Shown here one piece after another: positions 25,992 through 35,829 of a stretch of 64,000 nucleotides of DNA (positions within the stretch are counted from its first letter, which is position 1; the number at the start of each line of letters is the position of its first letter). The DNA comes from VRUE01 sp963702175 (GTDB taxonomy: Bacteria; Actinomycetota; Thermoleophilia; Solirubrobacterales; 70-9): positions 2,108,001 to 2,172,000 of the forward strand of contig OY969721.1 in NCBI GenBank assembly GCA_963702175.1, written 5' to 3'. A model generated the notes under the pieces. That model did no database searches, was not told where the DNA came from, and saw only the letters and a program-made list of their open reading frames with translations. The position numbers and the translations under genes were made by a program.

Positions 25992-26021
25992 TTGACAAAG
26001 CCGAACTCGTATGTTTATCTT
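25992..26021 (+). promoter_or_regulatory. Possible housekeeping promoter before the secreted-protein cluster
   Basis: TTGACA (25992-25997) and TATCTT (26016-26021) are spaced 18 nt. The gene start at 26175 is about 150 nt further on, giving a long A/G-rich leader with repeated CAGGGA and CAGGAA words. The 226-bp region between hipA and the first secreted protein holds no other feature that I can see. Confidence 0.4.
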
Positions 26022-26174
26022 GACGCTGTCGCATTAGGAACCCGAGCGTCAGGACAGGGAACCAGCTCGTTTTCCCGCGGCACAGGAAACGAAACAGGGA
26101 CAACCGAGCCTCGCGGGAGCGCCGCACAGGGAAGCGGCCGGCAAAGGGCTCAGGGACAAGGAGAGAGGACCACG

Positions 26175-26993
26175 ATGTCAACCCTTCGCACGCGCTTCGG
26201 CATCCCGGGAGTGATCTCGACGATCGCGCTCGTCTTCGCGATGACCGGCGGCGCCTTCGCCGCTAAATACCTGATCACCTCGACCAAACAGATCAGCCCC
26301 AGCGTGCTGAAAAAGCTGAAAGGCGCCGCCGGTCCGGCTGGAGCGGCTGGTGCTCAAGGCGCACAGGGCGCGGCCGGTGCCAACGGCACGAACGGGACCA
26401 ATGGGTCCGACGGGACAAGCGCCAAAACCAAAGCCTTCGCCGGCGTCAAAGGCTCCTGCACCGAAGGCGGCATCGAAGTCGAATCGGCAAGCCCCGTCGC
26501 ACTCGTCTGCAACGGCAAAAAAGGGACTAACGGAACCAACGGCTCACCTTGGGTCGTCGGCACCGCTCCCCAAGGCGTGGTCATGAAGGGAACCTGGGCG
26601 ATTCAGAAATATCACGAAGCGACATCCAACACGGAAAACATCCCCGTCCCGATCTCCACCGGTGTGCCGATCGATCCCCTGGGCGGACTCGGACTCAACG
26701 CCGTATACATGCCTCCGGGACCGGCGGACCCCGCAAATCCCGTTGGCTGCACAGGCACCGCGGAAGAACCCAAAGCCGAGCTGGCCGAAGCAACGCCAAA
26801 TGGCGGCACGGTCTGCATCTATGCGGCTGTGGCTACAAATCTGAGAGAACCCAACATCGCCGGAAGCTTCAACCTCGGCAAATCAGGCGGCGGCATCGTC
26901 CCTCTCCTGCGCCCCAATTGCCCCGCCCTCCCAACCCCCTGTGCGGTCAGCGGCCACGGCACCTGGGCGCTGATCACGCCGATCGAACCGTAG
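26175..26993 (+). CDS. Secreted collagen-like repeat protein
   Basis: 272 aa from ATG 26175 (AAGGAGAGAGG upstream). An N-terminal hydrophobic signal (VISTIALVFAMTGGAFAA) is followed by KYLITSTKQISPSVLKKLKG, a lead-in common in Thermoleophilia secreted proteins. A short collagen-type Gly-X-Y tract comes next (GPAGAAGAQGAQGAAGANGTNGTNG) and then a ~170-residue Cys-containing domain. It probably sits on the cell surface, and its function is unknown. A strong hairpin follows within 20 bp. Confidence 0.75.
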   Translation: MSTLRTRFGIPGVISTIALVFAMTGGAFAAKYLITSTKQISPSVLKKLKGAAGPAGAAGAQGAQGAAGANGTNGTNGSDGTSAKTKAFAGVKGSCTEGGIEVESASPVALVCNGKKGTNGTNGSPWVVGTAPQGVVMKGTWAIQKYHEATSNTENIPVPISTGVPIDPLGGLGLNAVYMPPGPADPANPVGCTGTAEEPKAELAEATPNGGTVCIYAAVATNLREPNIAGSFNLGKSGGGIVPLLRPNCPALPTPCAVSGHGTWALITPIEP

Positions 26994-27008
26994 GTCGAGT
27001 CCGCTCAG

Positions 27009-27047
27009 CCGACCACCCGACGGCCTCCAGCGCCGTCGGGTGGTCGG
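27009..27047 (+). terminator. 15-bp stem hairpin downstream of the collagen-like gene
   Basis: CCGACCACCCGACGG (27009-27023) pairs perfectly with CCGTCGGGTGGTCGG (27033-27047) around a 9-nt loop. It starts 15 nt after the stop codon. There is no T-run, as is common for actinobacterial terminators. It separates the collagen-like gene from the large NHL gene. Confidence 0.65.
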
Positions 27048-27123
27048 GGTGGCTCATCCAAGCGACGCCCGAGTCCGACCACCCGCCAACTTCGACAGAG
27101 CACCGAGGACAAGGAGAGAAAGA

Positions 27124-30100
27124 GTGACACGCCAGAGCACAGCCCCGCTCAGAAGCAACTGCCATAGCGGCGCTCGCGCCATGGTCGTGCTCGCGACCCT
27201 CCTTGCCTCACTCGCCCTCGTCACCCCGGCCTCAGCTGCGGCTCCCGAGTTCCTTCTCCAGATCCCGGCTGACAACGTCGAGTCCGGGTCTGCCGCCGGC
27301 CAGCTCAACATCCCCCAAGGCATGGCCACCGATCCGGCCACCGGCCACCTCTACATCAGCGATCACGGCAACAACCGCATTAGCGAGTTCACCGCCTGGG
27401 GCGCCTTCGTCAAGGCCTGGGGCTGGGACGTCGCCCCCGAGGCTGCGCCTGGAGACACTCCCTCGGACGAGTTCGAGATCTGCACGGCTACCTGCAAGGC
27501 GGGATCTACAGGTGTCGGGGCGGGCCAGTTTCAGAACCCGTTTGGAATCACGCTCGATGCGGCGGGTGATGTCTACGTCTCGGAAGATGTCTTTCGTGGG
27601 AACCGGGTGCAGAAGTTCTCCCCCGTCGGTCAGTTCCTGCTGATGTTCGGTGGCGGGGTCAACCAGGGCCCGACCAACCCCGGCAACCTCTGCACCGCCC
27701 AGCACATCACCGAAGGTGATACCTGCGGCGCTGGCGCCTCAGGCGGCGCCGACGGCTGGTTCTCCAACGGATCAGCCGGAAGCTACCTCACCTACAACCC
27801 CGCAACCGACTCGATCTTCGTCGGCGACAAAGACCGAATCCAGGAGTTTGAGACCGACGGGAGCTTCGAGGACAAAATCGATTTCGAAGGCGACCTCCAA
27901 GACTTCGACGGCAAATCGGTCGACGCGCTATCCAGCGACCCAGACAGCGGCGACCTCTACTTCGCAATCGCCGCCCCCGATGTTTACCGGCTCGATCCTG
28001 ACACGGACACGCTCCTCGACACCCTCGAAGTCGAACAGCCAGGTGCACTCGCGGTCGACGCGGCGGGTAGCGTCTATGTCGTCGACGATCCTCTTCCGTT
28101 TGGGCTTCCGGAATTCGAACCGAGAGTGCTCGGGTTCGATTCCGGAGGCGCCTCGCTCGAGGGCCTGACGTTCGACGACGAATTCGCCGCTCCTCCCGCG
28201 ACGAACCCCCCAAGTAGCGGGGGAATCACTGGCCTCGCCACCAACGTCGCCGGCCCTGGCAGCGGATCCCCCGGCAGCCTTTACGTCGACTACGTGAGGA
28301 GTGTGATCGGTTCTGACTCCAGCTCCTCCTACCTAAACGCCTACGGTCAGGCCCCAATCGCCTTCGAAGACCCGCCCCTCGCCCCACCGGAGATCAAAGC
28401 CCAGTACGCAGTCTCGGTCGACACCGACGGCGCCCTGCTCAAGGCCCAGATCAACCCGCGCTTCTGGCCCGATACCACCTACTACGTGCAGTACGGCACA
28501 GAGCAGTGCGTCGAAGGAGGATGGGAAGCCGCCTGCGTGCAGGAAGCCCCGGTTCCTCCTGCGCTCCTCACTCCCAAATCGGCCAATGCTTTCTTGACTA
28601 CAGCCGGCGTCTTCCTCGGCGACCTCGTGCCCGATACGACCTATCGCTACCGCTTCACCGCCCAGAGCACGGGCTCGGGCGGCGAAGAGGTGATCGGGGC
28701 CGGCGGCAAACCCGGAGTGCCCGGCGCCGAGGCGAGCTTCAACACCTTCCCTGTAGCTGGCCCGCCGAGCACCGAATGCCCCAACCAGGCCTTCCGCACC
28801 GGACCTTCGGCCAAGCTCCCCGACTGCCGCGCCTACGAGATGGTCTCGCCGCTCGAGAAGGGAAGTGGCGACATCCAAGTCCGAGTCGGAGGCTTGCACC
28901 AGAGCTCTACCTCGGGCACGCGTCTCACCTACTCCTCGGCCACCGCCTTCGGTGAAGGCAAAGCTTCTCCCTCCATCTCTCAGTTCCTGGCACAGCGCGA
29001 CCCTGAGGCGGGCTGGCTGAGCCAGCCGCTGGCCTCGCCGCGGACGAGGGAGCTCGACGTCGGCACGGTGGCGAAGCTCCAAAACGAGTTCAAGCTCTTC
29101 TCACCCGACCTCTGCATGGCCTGGCTGCGGCCCGCCTACGATCCGCCGCTCGCCGAAGGGGCGGTCCCCGCCTACTACAACCTCTACCGCCGCCAGAACT
29201 GCGGGACGGGAGCGGGCGGCTATGAAGCGCTGACCACGGTGGTGCCGCCGCTCGCAAGCCCCAGCACCTACGTCGGAATGGAACCGCAGGGCCTCTCCGC
29301 CGACGGCTCCCGCGCCATCTACACCGCGGCCGACAGGCTGACCGAAGATGCCCTTTCCCAGCCGGCGACATGTGGCGAAGTCGACGGAAGCTGCACGCTG
29401 CAGCTCTACGAGCACACCCAGGGCGGCCAGCTGCGCTACGTCTGCATCCTGCCCAACGGCACTCCGGTCAACCCCGCCACCCACGCCTGCTATGCGGGCA
29501 CCGCGCTGGAAGCCTTTGGCAAGGGCACGACTGGCAGCTTCCAGAACGCGATCTCCGCCGACGGCGAGCGGATCTTCTGGACCGCCAAGGCAACGCCCCC
29601 CACCGATTCCGGGCCTGGGCCAGGCCGCATCTACCTGAGGATCGGTGGTACGGAAACGCTCAAAGTCTCCGAGTCGGTATCGGGCGCCAACGCCTTCTTC
29701 TGGGGCGCCGCCGACGATGGTGCCAGAGCGGTCTTCGAGATGAGCGAAGGCGCCAACAAAGACAACCTCTACACCCTCGAGGTAGACGCAGAAGAAGAAG
29801 AGAAACTGATCGCCAAAGGAGTCCTCGGCGTGCTCGGCATCAGCGAAGACGCCCGCCGCGCCTACTTCGCCTCGACCGAGGCAATCGCCGGCTCTGGCCA
29901 GAACGGCGAGGGAGACGAAGCTGTGGCGGGCGAGCCCAACCTCTACCTCTACGAAGCCGGCGAACCTCCCACCCGCAGCTTCATCGGCGCGCTCTCCGAT
30001 GCTGACGTGGGGGGGCTCGGCGCACTTTCCCCGATCGCCTCGGCCCCGTCCGCCCGCACCTCCCGGATCAGCGCCGACGGCCTGCATGCCGCCTTCATGT

Positions 30101-30900
30101 CGACCGCGCCGCTGACCGACTACGACAACCTCGACGCCGACACGGGCAAACCCGTGACCGAGGTCTTCCTCTACGACGCCGGCGGGGACGAGCTGCGATG
30201 CGTCTCCTGCAACCCGAGCGGCGCCAGGCCCAGCGCCGGCGTGCTGCTGAACGCCGCGGGCTCTGCCACGGGCCTTCTCTCGGCAGGTCAGATCCCCGGC
30301 TTCGAGCGCGCTCTCTACCCCTCGCGCCTGCTCTCAGGGGACGGCACTCGCCTCTTCTTCGAGAGCCACGAGGCGCTGCTGACCCGCGACACCAACGGCG
30401 TCCAGGACGTCTATCAGTGGGAGGAGCCCGGAACCGGCGACTGCGATGAAGCCGACTCCACCTTCGATGAGGAGGCGGGCGGTTGCGTCGACCTGGTCTC
30501 CTCGGGGCAGAGCCCGACCGCCTCGAGCTTCCTCGACGCGAGCCCGGACGGAGAGGACGTCTTCTTCTCCACCCTCTCGGGCCTGCTGCCCCAGGACTAC
30601 GGCCTGGTCGACGTCTATGACGCCCGGGTGAGCGGCGGCTTCCCGCAACCGACCACGACCCCCGGCTGTGAAGGCGAAGCCTGCCAGGGGCCATTGGTGG
30701 CTCCTGACGATCCCACTCCCGCCAGCTCCAGCTTCGAAGGGGCGGGCAACGTCACCGAGGCGCCCCGGCCGGTCAAATGCGCCAAAGGCAGGCGAGCGGT
30801 GCGCAAAGCCGGCAAGACGCGCTGCGTGAGGAAGCCACGGAAGGCCAAGCGAGCAAACAGGGCCAAGCGAGCAAACCACAAGGGGAGGGCGGCACGATGA
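27124..30900 (+). CDS. Large secreted NHL-repeat / beta-propeller protein
   Basis: 1258 aa from GTG 27124 (ACAAGGAGAG upstream). Order: signal peptide (~residues 18-40), NHL repeats (GQLNIPQGMATDPATGHLYISDHGNNRISEF and later copies, ~50-350), a fibronectin-like region (DTTYYVQYGT, ~440-540), the lineage-typical CPNQAFRTGPSAKLPDCRAYEMVSPLEKG segment (~550), a TolB/WD40-like propeller with repeated SADG motifs (~600-1150), and a Lys/Arg-rich tail with CAKGRRAVRKAG. It probably binds the envelope through the basic tail. The stop codon overlaps the next start (ATGA). Confidence 0.82.
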   Translation: MTRQSTAPLRSNCHSGARAMVVLATLLASLALVTPASAAAPEFLLQIPADNVESGSAAGQLNIPQGMATDPATGHLYISDHGNNRISEFTAWGAFVKAWGWDVAPEAAPGDTPSDEFEICTATCKAGSTGVGAGQFQNPFGITLDAAGDVYVSEDVFRGNRVQKFSPVGQFLLMFGGGVNQGPTNPGNLCTAQHITEGDTCGAGASGGADGWFSNGSAGSYLTYNPATDSIFVGDKDRIQEFETDGSFEDKIDFEGDLQDFDGKSVDALSSDPDSGDLYFAIAAPDVYRLDPDTDTLLDTLEVEQPGALAVDAAGSVYVVDDPLPFGLPEFEPRVLGFDSGGASLEGLTFDDEFAAPPATNPPSSGGITGLATNVAGPGSGSPGSLYVDYVRSVIGSDSSSSYLNAYGQAPIAFEDPPLAPPEIKAQYAVSVDTDGALLKAQINPRFWPDTTYYVQYGTEQCVEGGWEAACVQEAPVPPALLTPKSANAFLTTAGVFLGDLVPDTTYRYRFTAQSTGSGGEEVIGAGGKPGVPGAEASFNTFPVAGPPSTECPNQAFRTGPSAKLPDCRAYEMVSPLEKGSGDIQVRVGGLHQSSTSGTRLTYSSATAFGEGKASPSISQFLAQRDPEAGWLSQPLASPRTRELDVGTVAKLQNEFKLFSPDLCMAWLRPAYDPPLAEGAVPAYYNLYRRQNCGTGAGGYEALTTVVPPLASPSTYVGMEPQGLSADGSRAIYTAADRLTEDALSQPATCGEVDGSCTLQLYEHTQGGQLRYVCILPNGTPVNPATHACYAGTALEAFGKGTTGSFQNAISADGERIFWTAKATPPTDSGPGPGRIYLRIGGTETLKVSESVSGANAFFWGAADDGARAVFEMSEGANKDNLYTLEVDAEEEEKLIAKGVLGVLGISEDARRAYFASTEAIAGSGQNGEGDEAVAGEPNLYLYEAGEPPTRSFIGALSDADVGGLGALSPIASAPSARTSRISADGLHAAFMSTAPLTDYDNLDADTGKPVTEVFLYDAGGDELRCVSCNPSGARPSAGVLLNAAGSATGLLSAGQIPGFERALYPSRLLSGDGTRLFFESHEALLTRDTNGVQDVYQWEEPGTGDCDEADSTFDEEAGGCVDLVSSGQSPTASSFLDASPDGEDVFFSTLSGLLPQDYGLVDVYDARVSGGFPQPTTTPGCEGEACQGPLVAPDDPTPASSSFEGAGNVTEAPRPVKCAKGRRAVRKAGKTRCVRKPRKAKRANRAKRANHKGRAAR

Positions 30901-33704
30901 AGCATCTCAAGCTCGCGATCGCGACCGCCCTGGCGACCCTCGCCCTCGCTCCTCAAGCTCAGGCCGCCTTCGGCCTGCATGACCTCGAAGTCACCTTCAC
31001 CGGCCCGGATGGCGAAGTCGCGATGCAGGCCGGCTCCCATCCCTTCGCGATGACCACCTCCTTTCGCGTCAACGCCATTACCGAATCCGGGGTGGACTTC
31101 GCCGATGGGGCGATCCGCGACCTCGACGTCTTCCAATCGATCGGCTTCGCCGGCAACCCGACCGCGACCCCGCGCTGCTCCAACCTCGACTTCCTGACCA
31201 GGCTGGAAGGCAGCTTCGGCCCGCCCGAGTGCGCCGACTCGACCGCGGTCGGCACGGTCAGGGTGGGGGCTGGCGAAAACGTCTCGGTTGAGGAGATCGA
31301 GCCTGTCGCCGTCTACAACCTGATCCCGCCCCCAGGGGCGGCGGCAAAGCTCGGCTTCTGGGCGATCGACGTGCCGGTCACGGTCCTGCTCGGCGTCAAC
31401 CCAAACCCCCCCTACAACGTCGTAGCCACCCTGCGCGACATCTCCCAGGTGCTGGAACTCTTCGTCAGCTCGCTGACCGTCTGGGGCAACCCCGCCGACT
31501 CCGCGCACGACAAAGAACGGGGCAAGTGCGTGCTCGTCGGCGGCACCTGCCCCGCCAACATCCCAATCGAGCCCTTCATCACGATGCCGCGCAGCTGCTC
31601 GGGGCCGCTGGAGACGTTCTTCACCGCCACATCCTGGTGGGACGGCAGCTACCTCGAACCCACCATCCCCGGCAGCTCCTTCGAAGGCACCGCCACCACT
31701 CCCCCCGGTGCCACCGGCTGCGGCAAACTCAACTTCGCCCCCGAGATAACCGCCCAGCCGACGACCCTGGCCGCGCAGAGCCCGACTGGCCTCGACTTCA
31801 CGCTGAACGTCAACGACGAGGGCCTGACCAACCCGACAGGCATCGCCCACGCCGACATAAGCAAAGTAGAAGTGACCCTCCCTCAGGGGATGAGCACCAA
31901 CCCCGCGATCGCCGAAGGCCTCGAGGTCTGCACTCAGGAGCAGCTGGCCAAAGAGAGCGCCAAATCGCCACCAGGCGCAGGCTGCCCCAACGCCTCCAAG
32001 GTTGGCACGGTCGAAGTCGAGACCCCGCTCCTCGATGAAAACGTCAACGGCGCCCTCTTCGTCGCCAAGCCCTATGAGAACCCCTTCGGCTCGCTCCTGG
32101 CCCTTTACCTGGTGATCAAAAACGAGAACCTGGGGATCGTCGTCAAGCAGGCGCTGGAGGTGATGCCAAATCCAGAGACAGGGCAGCTGACCACAGTGGC
32201 GGAGAACCTGCCGCAACTGCCCTTCTCCTCCTTCCGCCTCCACTTCCGCGAGGGGGCGCGCTCTCCCTTGGCCTCTCCGCCCAGCTGCGGCACCCACACC
32301 GTCAAAGCCGTCATGACCCCGACCTCTGGAGGAGCGCCGGTGACGAGCAACTCCTCCTTCCAGATCATCACCGGCCCAGACAACGGCCCATGCCCGACGG
32401 GAGGTCTCCCTCCCTTCAAGCCGGGCCTGATCGCAGGAACCCTCAACAACGCCGCCGGCAAATACTCCCCCTTCAACCTGAGGCTGCACAGACGGGACTC
32501 CGAACAGGAGTTCACCCGCTTCTCGATCAAGCTCCCCCCGGGGCTGGTAGGCAAGCTGGCGGGCATCCCCTACTGCCCCGACGCAGCTATCGCAGCAGCT
32601 GAGTTCAAGACCGGCACTGAAGAGGAACAGAATCCCTCCTGCCCCGCCTCCTCTCTCGTCGGCAGGACGCTGGTGGGAGCGGGAGTGGGCCCGAGCCCCG
32701 CCTATGCCCCCGGCAAGGTCTACCTCGCCGGTCCCTACAACGGCTCAGCCCTCAGCATCGCCGCGATTACCGCCGCCAAGGTAGGCCCCTTCGACATTGG
32801 CACCGTCGTAGTCCGCCAAGGCTTCAAGATCGACCGCGAGACAGCAGAAGTCTTCGTCGACTCGGTCGGCTCGGACCCGATCCCCCACATCATCGACGGC
32901 ATAGTCATCCACGCCAAGGACATCAGGGCCTACGTCGACCGACCCAACTTCGTCCTCAACCCGACGAGTTGCGAGAGGACATCGACTGCAAGCACCCTCC
33001 TGGGCTCAGGCCTCGACTTCGCCTCAGAGCACGACAACAACCCGGTCGTCGTCTCCACCCCCTTCCAGGCAGCCGATTGCGCGGCTCTCGGTTTCAACCC
33101 CAAACTGGACCTGAGACTCATCGGAGGCACCAAGCGAGGCGCCCATCCCGCCCTCAAGGCGACTCTGACTATGAAGCGAGGAGAAGCGAACATCTCCAGG
33201 GCCAGGGTCACGCTGCCCCGCTCCGCCTTCCTAGATCAGGCCCACATCCGCACGGTCTGTACCCGCGTGCAGTTCGCGGCAGAACAGTGCCCAGCGGGCT
33301 CGATCTACGGCTACGCCAAAGCCAAGACCCCGCTGCTAGAGGGAGCGGTCGAGGGACCGGTCTACCTCAGATCATCAGAGCACCAGCTCCCAGACCTGGT
33401 GGCAGCGCTCAAACACGGCCAGATCCAGATCGACCTGGTCGGCAGAGTCGACTCCTTGAAAGGCAGGATCAGGAACACCTTCGAGTCGGCCCCAGACGCT
33501 CCCGTCGACAGCTTCGTCCTGACCATGCAGGGCGGAGGCAAGGGCCTAATCACCAACAGCACAAACCTCTGCAAGACGACGAGCAGGGCGATCGCCGAGT
33601 TCGGCGCCCACAACGGGCGCATCAAGAACTTCCGCCCCGTGGTCAAGCCGACCAAGTGCAAGGGCAAAGGGCGCAAAGGCGCTCCTAGAGCCCGAGGGCG
33701 CTAG
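30897..33704 (+). CDS. Large secreted multi-domain beta-rich protein
   Basis: 935 aa from ATG 30897, overlapping the NHL gene stop (ATGA) with GGGGAGGG upstream. A clear signal peptide (LKLAIATALATLALAPQAQA) is followed by repeated beta-domains with paired Cys and the recurring pattern of a CP-x-SxVG turn (CPNASKVGTV, CPASSLVGRT, CPAGSIYGYA), three copies in about 600 residues. The C-terminus is basic with a single Cys (KCKGKGRKG), like its upstream partner. No catalytic motif is seen. The coupling with the NHL gene suggests the two proteins work together on the surface. Confidence 0.75.
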   Translation: MKHLKLAIATALATLALAPQAQAAFGLHDLEVTFTGPDGEVAMQAGSHPFAMTTSFRVNAITESGVDFADGAIRDLDVFQSIGFAGNPTATPRCSNLDFLTRLEGSFGPPECADSTAVGTVRVGAGENVSVEEIEPVAVYNLIPPPGAAAKLGFWAIDVPVTVLLGVNPNPPYNVVATLRDISQVLELFVSSLTVWGNPADSAHDKERGKCVLVGGTCPANIPIEPFITMPRSCSGPLETFFTATSWWDGSYLEPTIPGSSFEGTATTPPGATGCGKLNFAPEITAQPTTLAAQSPTGLDFTLNVNDEGLTNPTGIAHADISKVEVTLPQGMSTNPAIAEGLEVCTQEQLAKESAKSPPGAGCPNASKVGTVEVETPLLDENVNGALFVAKPYENPFGSLLALYLVIKNENLGIVVKQALEVMPNPETGQLTTVAENLPQLPFSSFRLHFREGARSPLASPPSCGTHTVKAVMTPTSGGAPVTSNSSFQIITGPDNGPCPTGGLPPFKPGLIAGTLNNAAGKYSPFNLRLHRRDSEQEFTRFSIKLPPGLVGKLAGIPYCPDAAIAAAEFKTGTEEEQNPSCPASSLVGRTLVGAGVGPSPAYAPGKVYLAGPYNGSALSIAAITAAKVGPFDIGTVVVRQGFKIDRETAEVFVDSVGSDPIPHIIDGIVIHAKDIRAYVDRPNFVLNPTSCERTSTASTLLGSGLDFASEHDNNPVVVSTPFQAADCAALGFNPKLDLRLIGGTKRGAHPALKATLTMKRGEANISRARVTLPRSAFLDQAHIRTVCTRVQFAAEQCPAGSIYGYAKAKTPLLEGAVEGPVYLRSSEHQLPDLVAALKHGQIQIDLVGRVDSLKGRIRNTFESAPDAPVDSFVLTMQGGGKGLITNSTNLCKTTSRAIAEFGAHNGRIKNFRPVVKPTKCKGKGRKGAPRARGR

Positions 33705-33749
33705 GGCCTCCTCACAAAGCTTCTTCCAACAACCAGTCAAACCAGTCAC

Positions 33750-33770
33750 CTCCGCGGCTCAGCCGCGGAG
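33750..33770 (+). promoter_or_regulatory. Hairpin just upstream of the ribosome site of the next gene
   Basis: CTCCGCGGC (33750-33758) and GCCGCGGAG (33762-33770) form a 9-bp stem with a 3-nt loop. It lies only 3 nt before the AAGGAGG of the gene at 33785, so it may end most transcripts from the preceding gene and tune entry into the next. Confidence 0.5.
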
Positions 33771-33784
33771 ACAAGGAGGTAGAA

Positions 33785-34972
33785 GTGAGACGCATAAGGA
33801 CAATGGGCCTTGGGGCCCTGATGGCGCTTGCCCTGCTGGCGCTGCCGGCGGGGGCTGCGGCCACGGGAGGGATCGAAGCGGATGCCTATCCGGCATCGTT
33901 GACGGGTGCGAGCCTTGAAGGTTCGCACGTCCTCGCCTTCGACGGCATTGAAGAAAAATACACCTGCCCGATCAACCTCTCGGCCGAACTGAGCGGTCCC
34001 GCCGCCTCGTTCTCGGCGACCACTTGGTGGGGAGGCGCCTGCAAAAACCTCAGCCCCAGCGGGTGCAAGCTCGAATTCCGCCCCGGCACCCAGAACTCCT
34101 TCGACATCGGCCCGCCCGGCTGCGGCCCGATCAAAGGGACGGTCGGACCCTGCACCATCTCGATCGCTCCCCAGACCGGGCTTCCCGCGACCTACACCAA
34201 CGTCGGCGAAGGCAGCAAAGCCAAGCTGATGATCGATGCCGGAGCGAAATTCCAGTACACCCAGAGCGGCGTCGGCTGCGGTCCTGCAGAAATCTACGAC
34301 GCCACCATCGACGGCGAATGGCAAGTGATTGGTAGACAGGGGGGGGAAGCTGGCAACCTGACCGGCATCCACGCCACCGACACCTTCGGCGGCTTCTTCG
34401 TGGCCGGCAAAGCGGGAGAACAGCCTAGGTTCGAAGCCGAAAAATACCCGTTCCCAGTTTCCGGCAAACAGTACGCTCTGGATAAGCTGGAATTCTACTT
34501 CCCCGAATTGGAACTCGGGGTCGAATGTTATCTGGCGGAATTCGAGGGGAAAGCCGTGAGCGCGTCGCCCGTGCTGGCGCTAGAGGCCGAATTCAGCCAG
34601 TGTGACACGCCATCCTTCTCCCAGCCGACCACGCTGGACATGACGGGTTGCCACTACGTACTCGGCGTCGCCGATGCCGGGCCGCCCTACGTCGGCGGCA
34701 TCGACTTGGTCTGCGAAGAAGGAGCCGCGATCGAGATCGCCATAAATCCACCGCTCTTTGGCGAATGCATCGCCGAGATTCCAGCTCAGGCCTTGGGCGC
34801 GGTCGAATACGTGAACTTTGGTGCAGGCCCGAGTCGTAGCGTGCTGGTCGGGATCGAAGGCGAAGGGATCGAATTCTCGCTGACCAAAGTCGGTTACAAC
34901 GGCTGCTTCGGAGCCGATGGATCGCATGAAGATGGCACCCTCGACGGGTCCATCACGCTGCGCGGATCCTGA
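33785..34972 (+). CDS. Secreted Cys-rich hypothetical protein
   Basis: 395 aa from GTG 33785 (AAGGAGGT 4-5 nt upstream). A signal peptide (LGALMALALLALPAGAAA) is followed by a soluble region with evenly spaced Cys residues (about ten) that are probably disulfide-paired, and little charge clustering. Its first and second halves both contain a GGxxA...C...FxP style beta pattern and may be related domains. No family recognised. It closes the cluster of secreted proteins. Confidence 0.7.
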   Translation: MRRIRTMGLGALMALALLALPAGAAATGGIEADAYPASLTGASLEGSHVLAFDGIEEKYTCPINLSAELSGPAASFSATTWWGGACKNLSPSGCKLEFRPGTQNSFDIGPPGCGPIKGTVGPCTISIAPQTGLPATYTNVGEGSKAKLMIDAGAKFQYTQSGVGCGPAEIYDATIDGEWQVIGRQGGEAGNLTGIHATDTFGGFFVAGKAGEQPRFEAEKYPFPVSGKQYALDKLEFYFPELELGVECYLAEFEGKAVSASPVLALEAEFSQCDTPSFSQPTTLDMTGCHYVLGVADAGPPYVGGIDLVCEEGAAIEIAINPPLFGECIAEIPAQALGAVEYVNFGAGPSRSVLVGIEGEGIEFSLTKVGYNGCFGADGSHEDGTLDGSITLRGS

Positions 34973-35007
34973 GCGGCGATTCAGGCAAGTCACCAGTAAC
35001 CGTGAAG

Positions 35008-35035
35008 CCCCCGGCGGTCCAAGGACCGCCGGGGG
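35008..35035 (+). terminator. 13-bp perfect-stem hairpin closing the secreted-protein cluster
   Basis: CCCCCGGCGGTCC (35008-35020) pairs with GGACCGCCGGGGG (35023-35035) across a 2-base gap. It begins 36 nt after the stop codon. No T-run follows. It is the third strong hairpin in this cluster. Confidence 0.65.
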
Positions 35036-35109
35036 AGAGTCAGTGGCCAAGGGGTCACGGGTTCGAGCTCGTCGAGCTTCGCAGTCCCTTGGTCGGTTAA
35101 ACTAACGAT

Positions 35110-35823
35110 GTGGACGGCATCTCTGCAGCTTCCATCGCGCAGGAGCTGGGCACCAGCATTCCGCGTGTGGTTCGCGCGGTCGAGCAACTCGGCATGGAAG
35201 GTGCGCGGGCTGCGAACGGGCGCTTGCAGCTGAGCGAGGGGCAGCGTCGACGCCTCCGCAGGTACCTCGGCGTGACGCCTTGCCTGGCCGGCCTTTCCCA
35301 AAGCGGGGTCAGGGCGCTGGCGGCGCTGAGCCGGGCGCCGCTTGGACTGGTGTCGGCACGTGCTCTCGCTAACCGTGCGGCGATCTCGCCGACCACGGCA
35401 TCGCGGGCGCTGCGAGGCCTCGAGGAGAAGGGACTCGTGCGCCGCGAGAAGCAGATGATCGCGGCCGGGAGGGCTCGAGGGGTCGAGGTCTGGCGAGCCA
35501 ATGTGCTGCGCCCGGACTGGGGCGACCTGGCGTCCGCCCTCTCCCGCGTCGAGCCTCCGACGCACGGTGGCCCGACGCGACGCGACCGTCGTGTCCCCGC
35601 ACGCCTGCGCCACCTCTTCTGGGATGTCGACTCCTCAGCACTTGAGGCGAAGGGGAATGGCCCGTTCATCGCCCTGCGGCTGCTACGGCTGCTCGACCTG
35701 GAGGGGCTTGCCTGGGGCACCGCGAACCTTCGTCCCTCCGACTGGCAAAAGGCCCGGCAAGCTCGCGGTCTTTCACCCGCCGTTCGCGCGCTGGCGGCGA
35801 ACCTCGCGGGCGATGAGGGATGA
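35110..35823 (+). CDS. Winged-helix regulator, AbiEi-like antitoxin (pair 1)
   Basis: 237 aa from GTG 35110. An N-terminal helix-turn-helix (ISAASIAQELGTSIPRVVRAVEQLG) and a second winged-helix region (ARALANRAAISPTTASRALRGLEEKGLVRRE) are followed by an unassigned C-terminal part. It lies 6 bp before a nucleotidyltransferase of the AbiEii type, so it is the probable antitoxin and autorepressor of a type IV toxin-antitoxin pair. Two tandem DNA-binding regions are unusual compared with a standard AbiEi. Confidence 0.7.
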   Translation: MDGISAASIAQELGTSIPRVVRAVEQLGMEGARAANGRLQLSEGQRRRLRRYLGVTPCLAGLSQSGVRALAALSRAPLGLVSARALANRAAISPTTASRALRGLEEKGLVRREKQMIAAGRARGVEVWRANVLRPDWGDLASALSRVEPPTHGGPTRRDRRVPARLRHLFWDVDSSALEAKGNGPFIALRLLRLLDLEGLAWGTANLRPSDWQKARQARGLSPAVRALAANLAGDEG

Positions 35824-35829
35824 GAGCAG

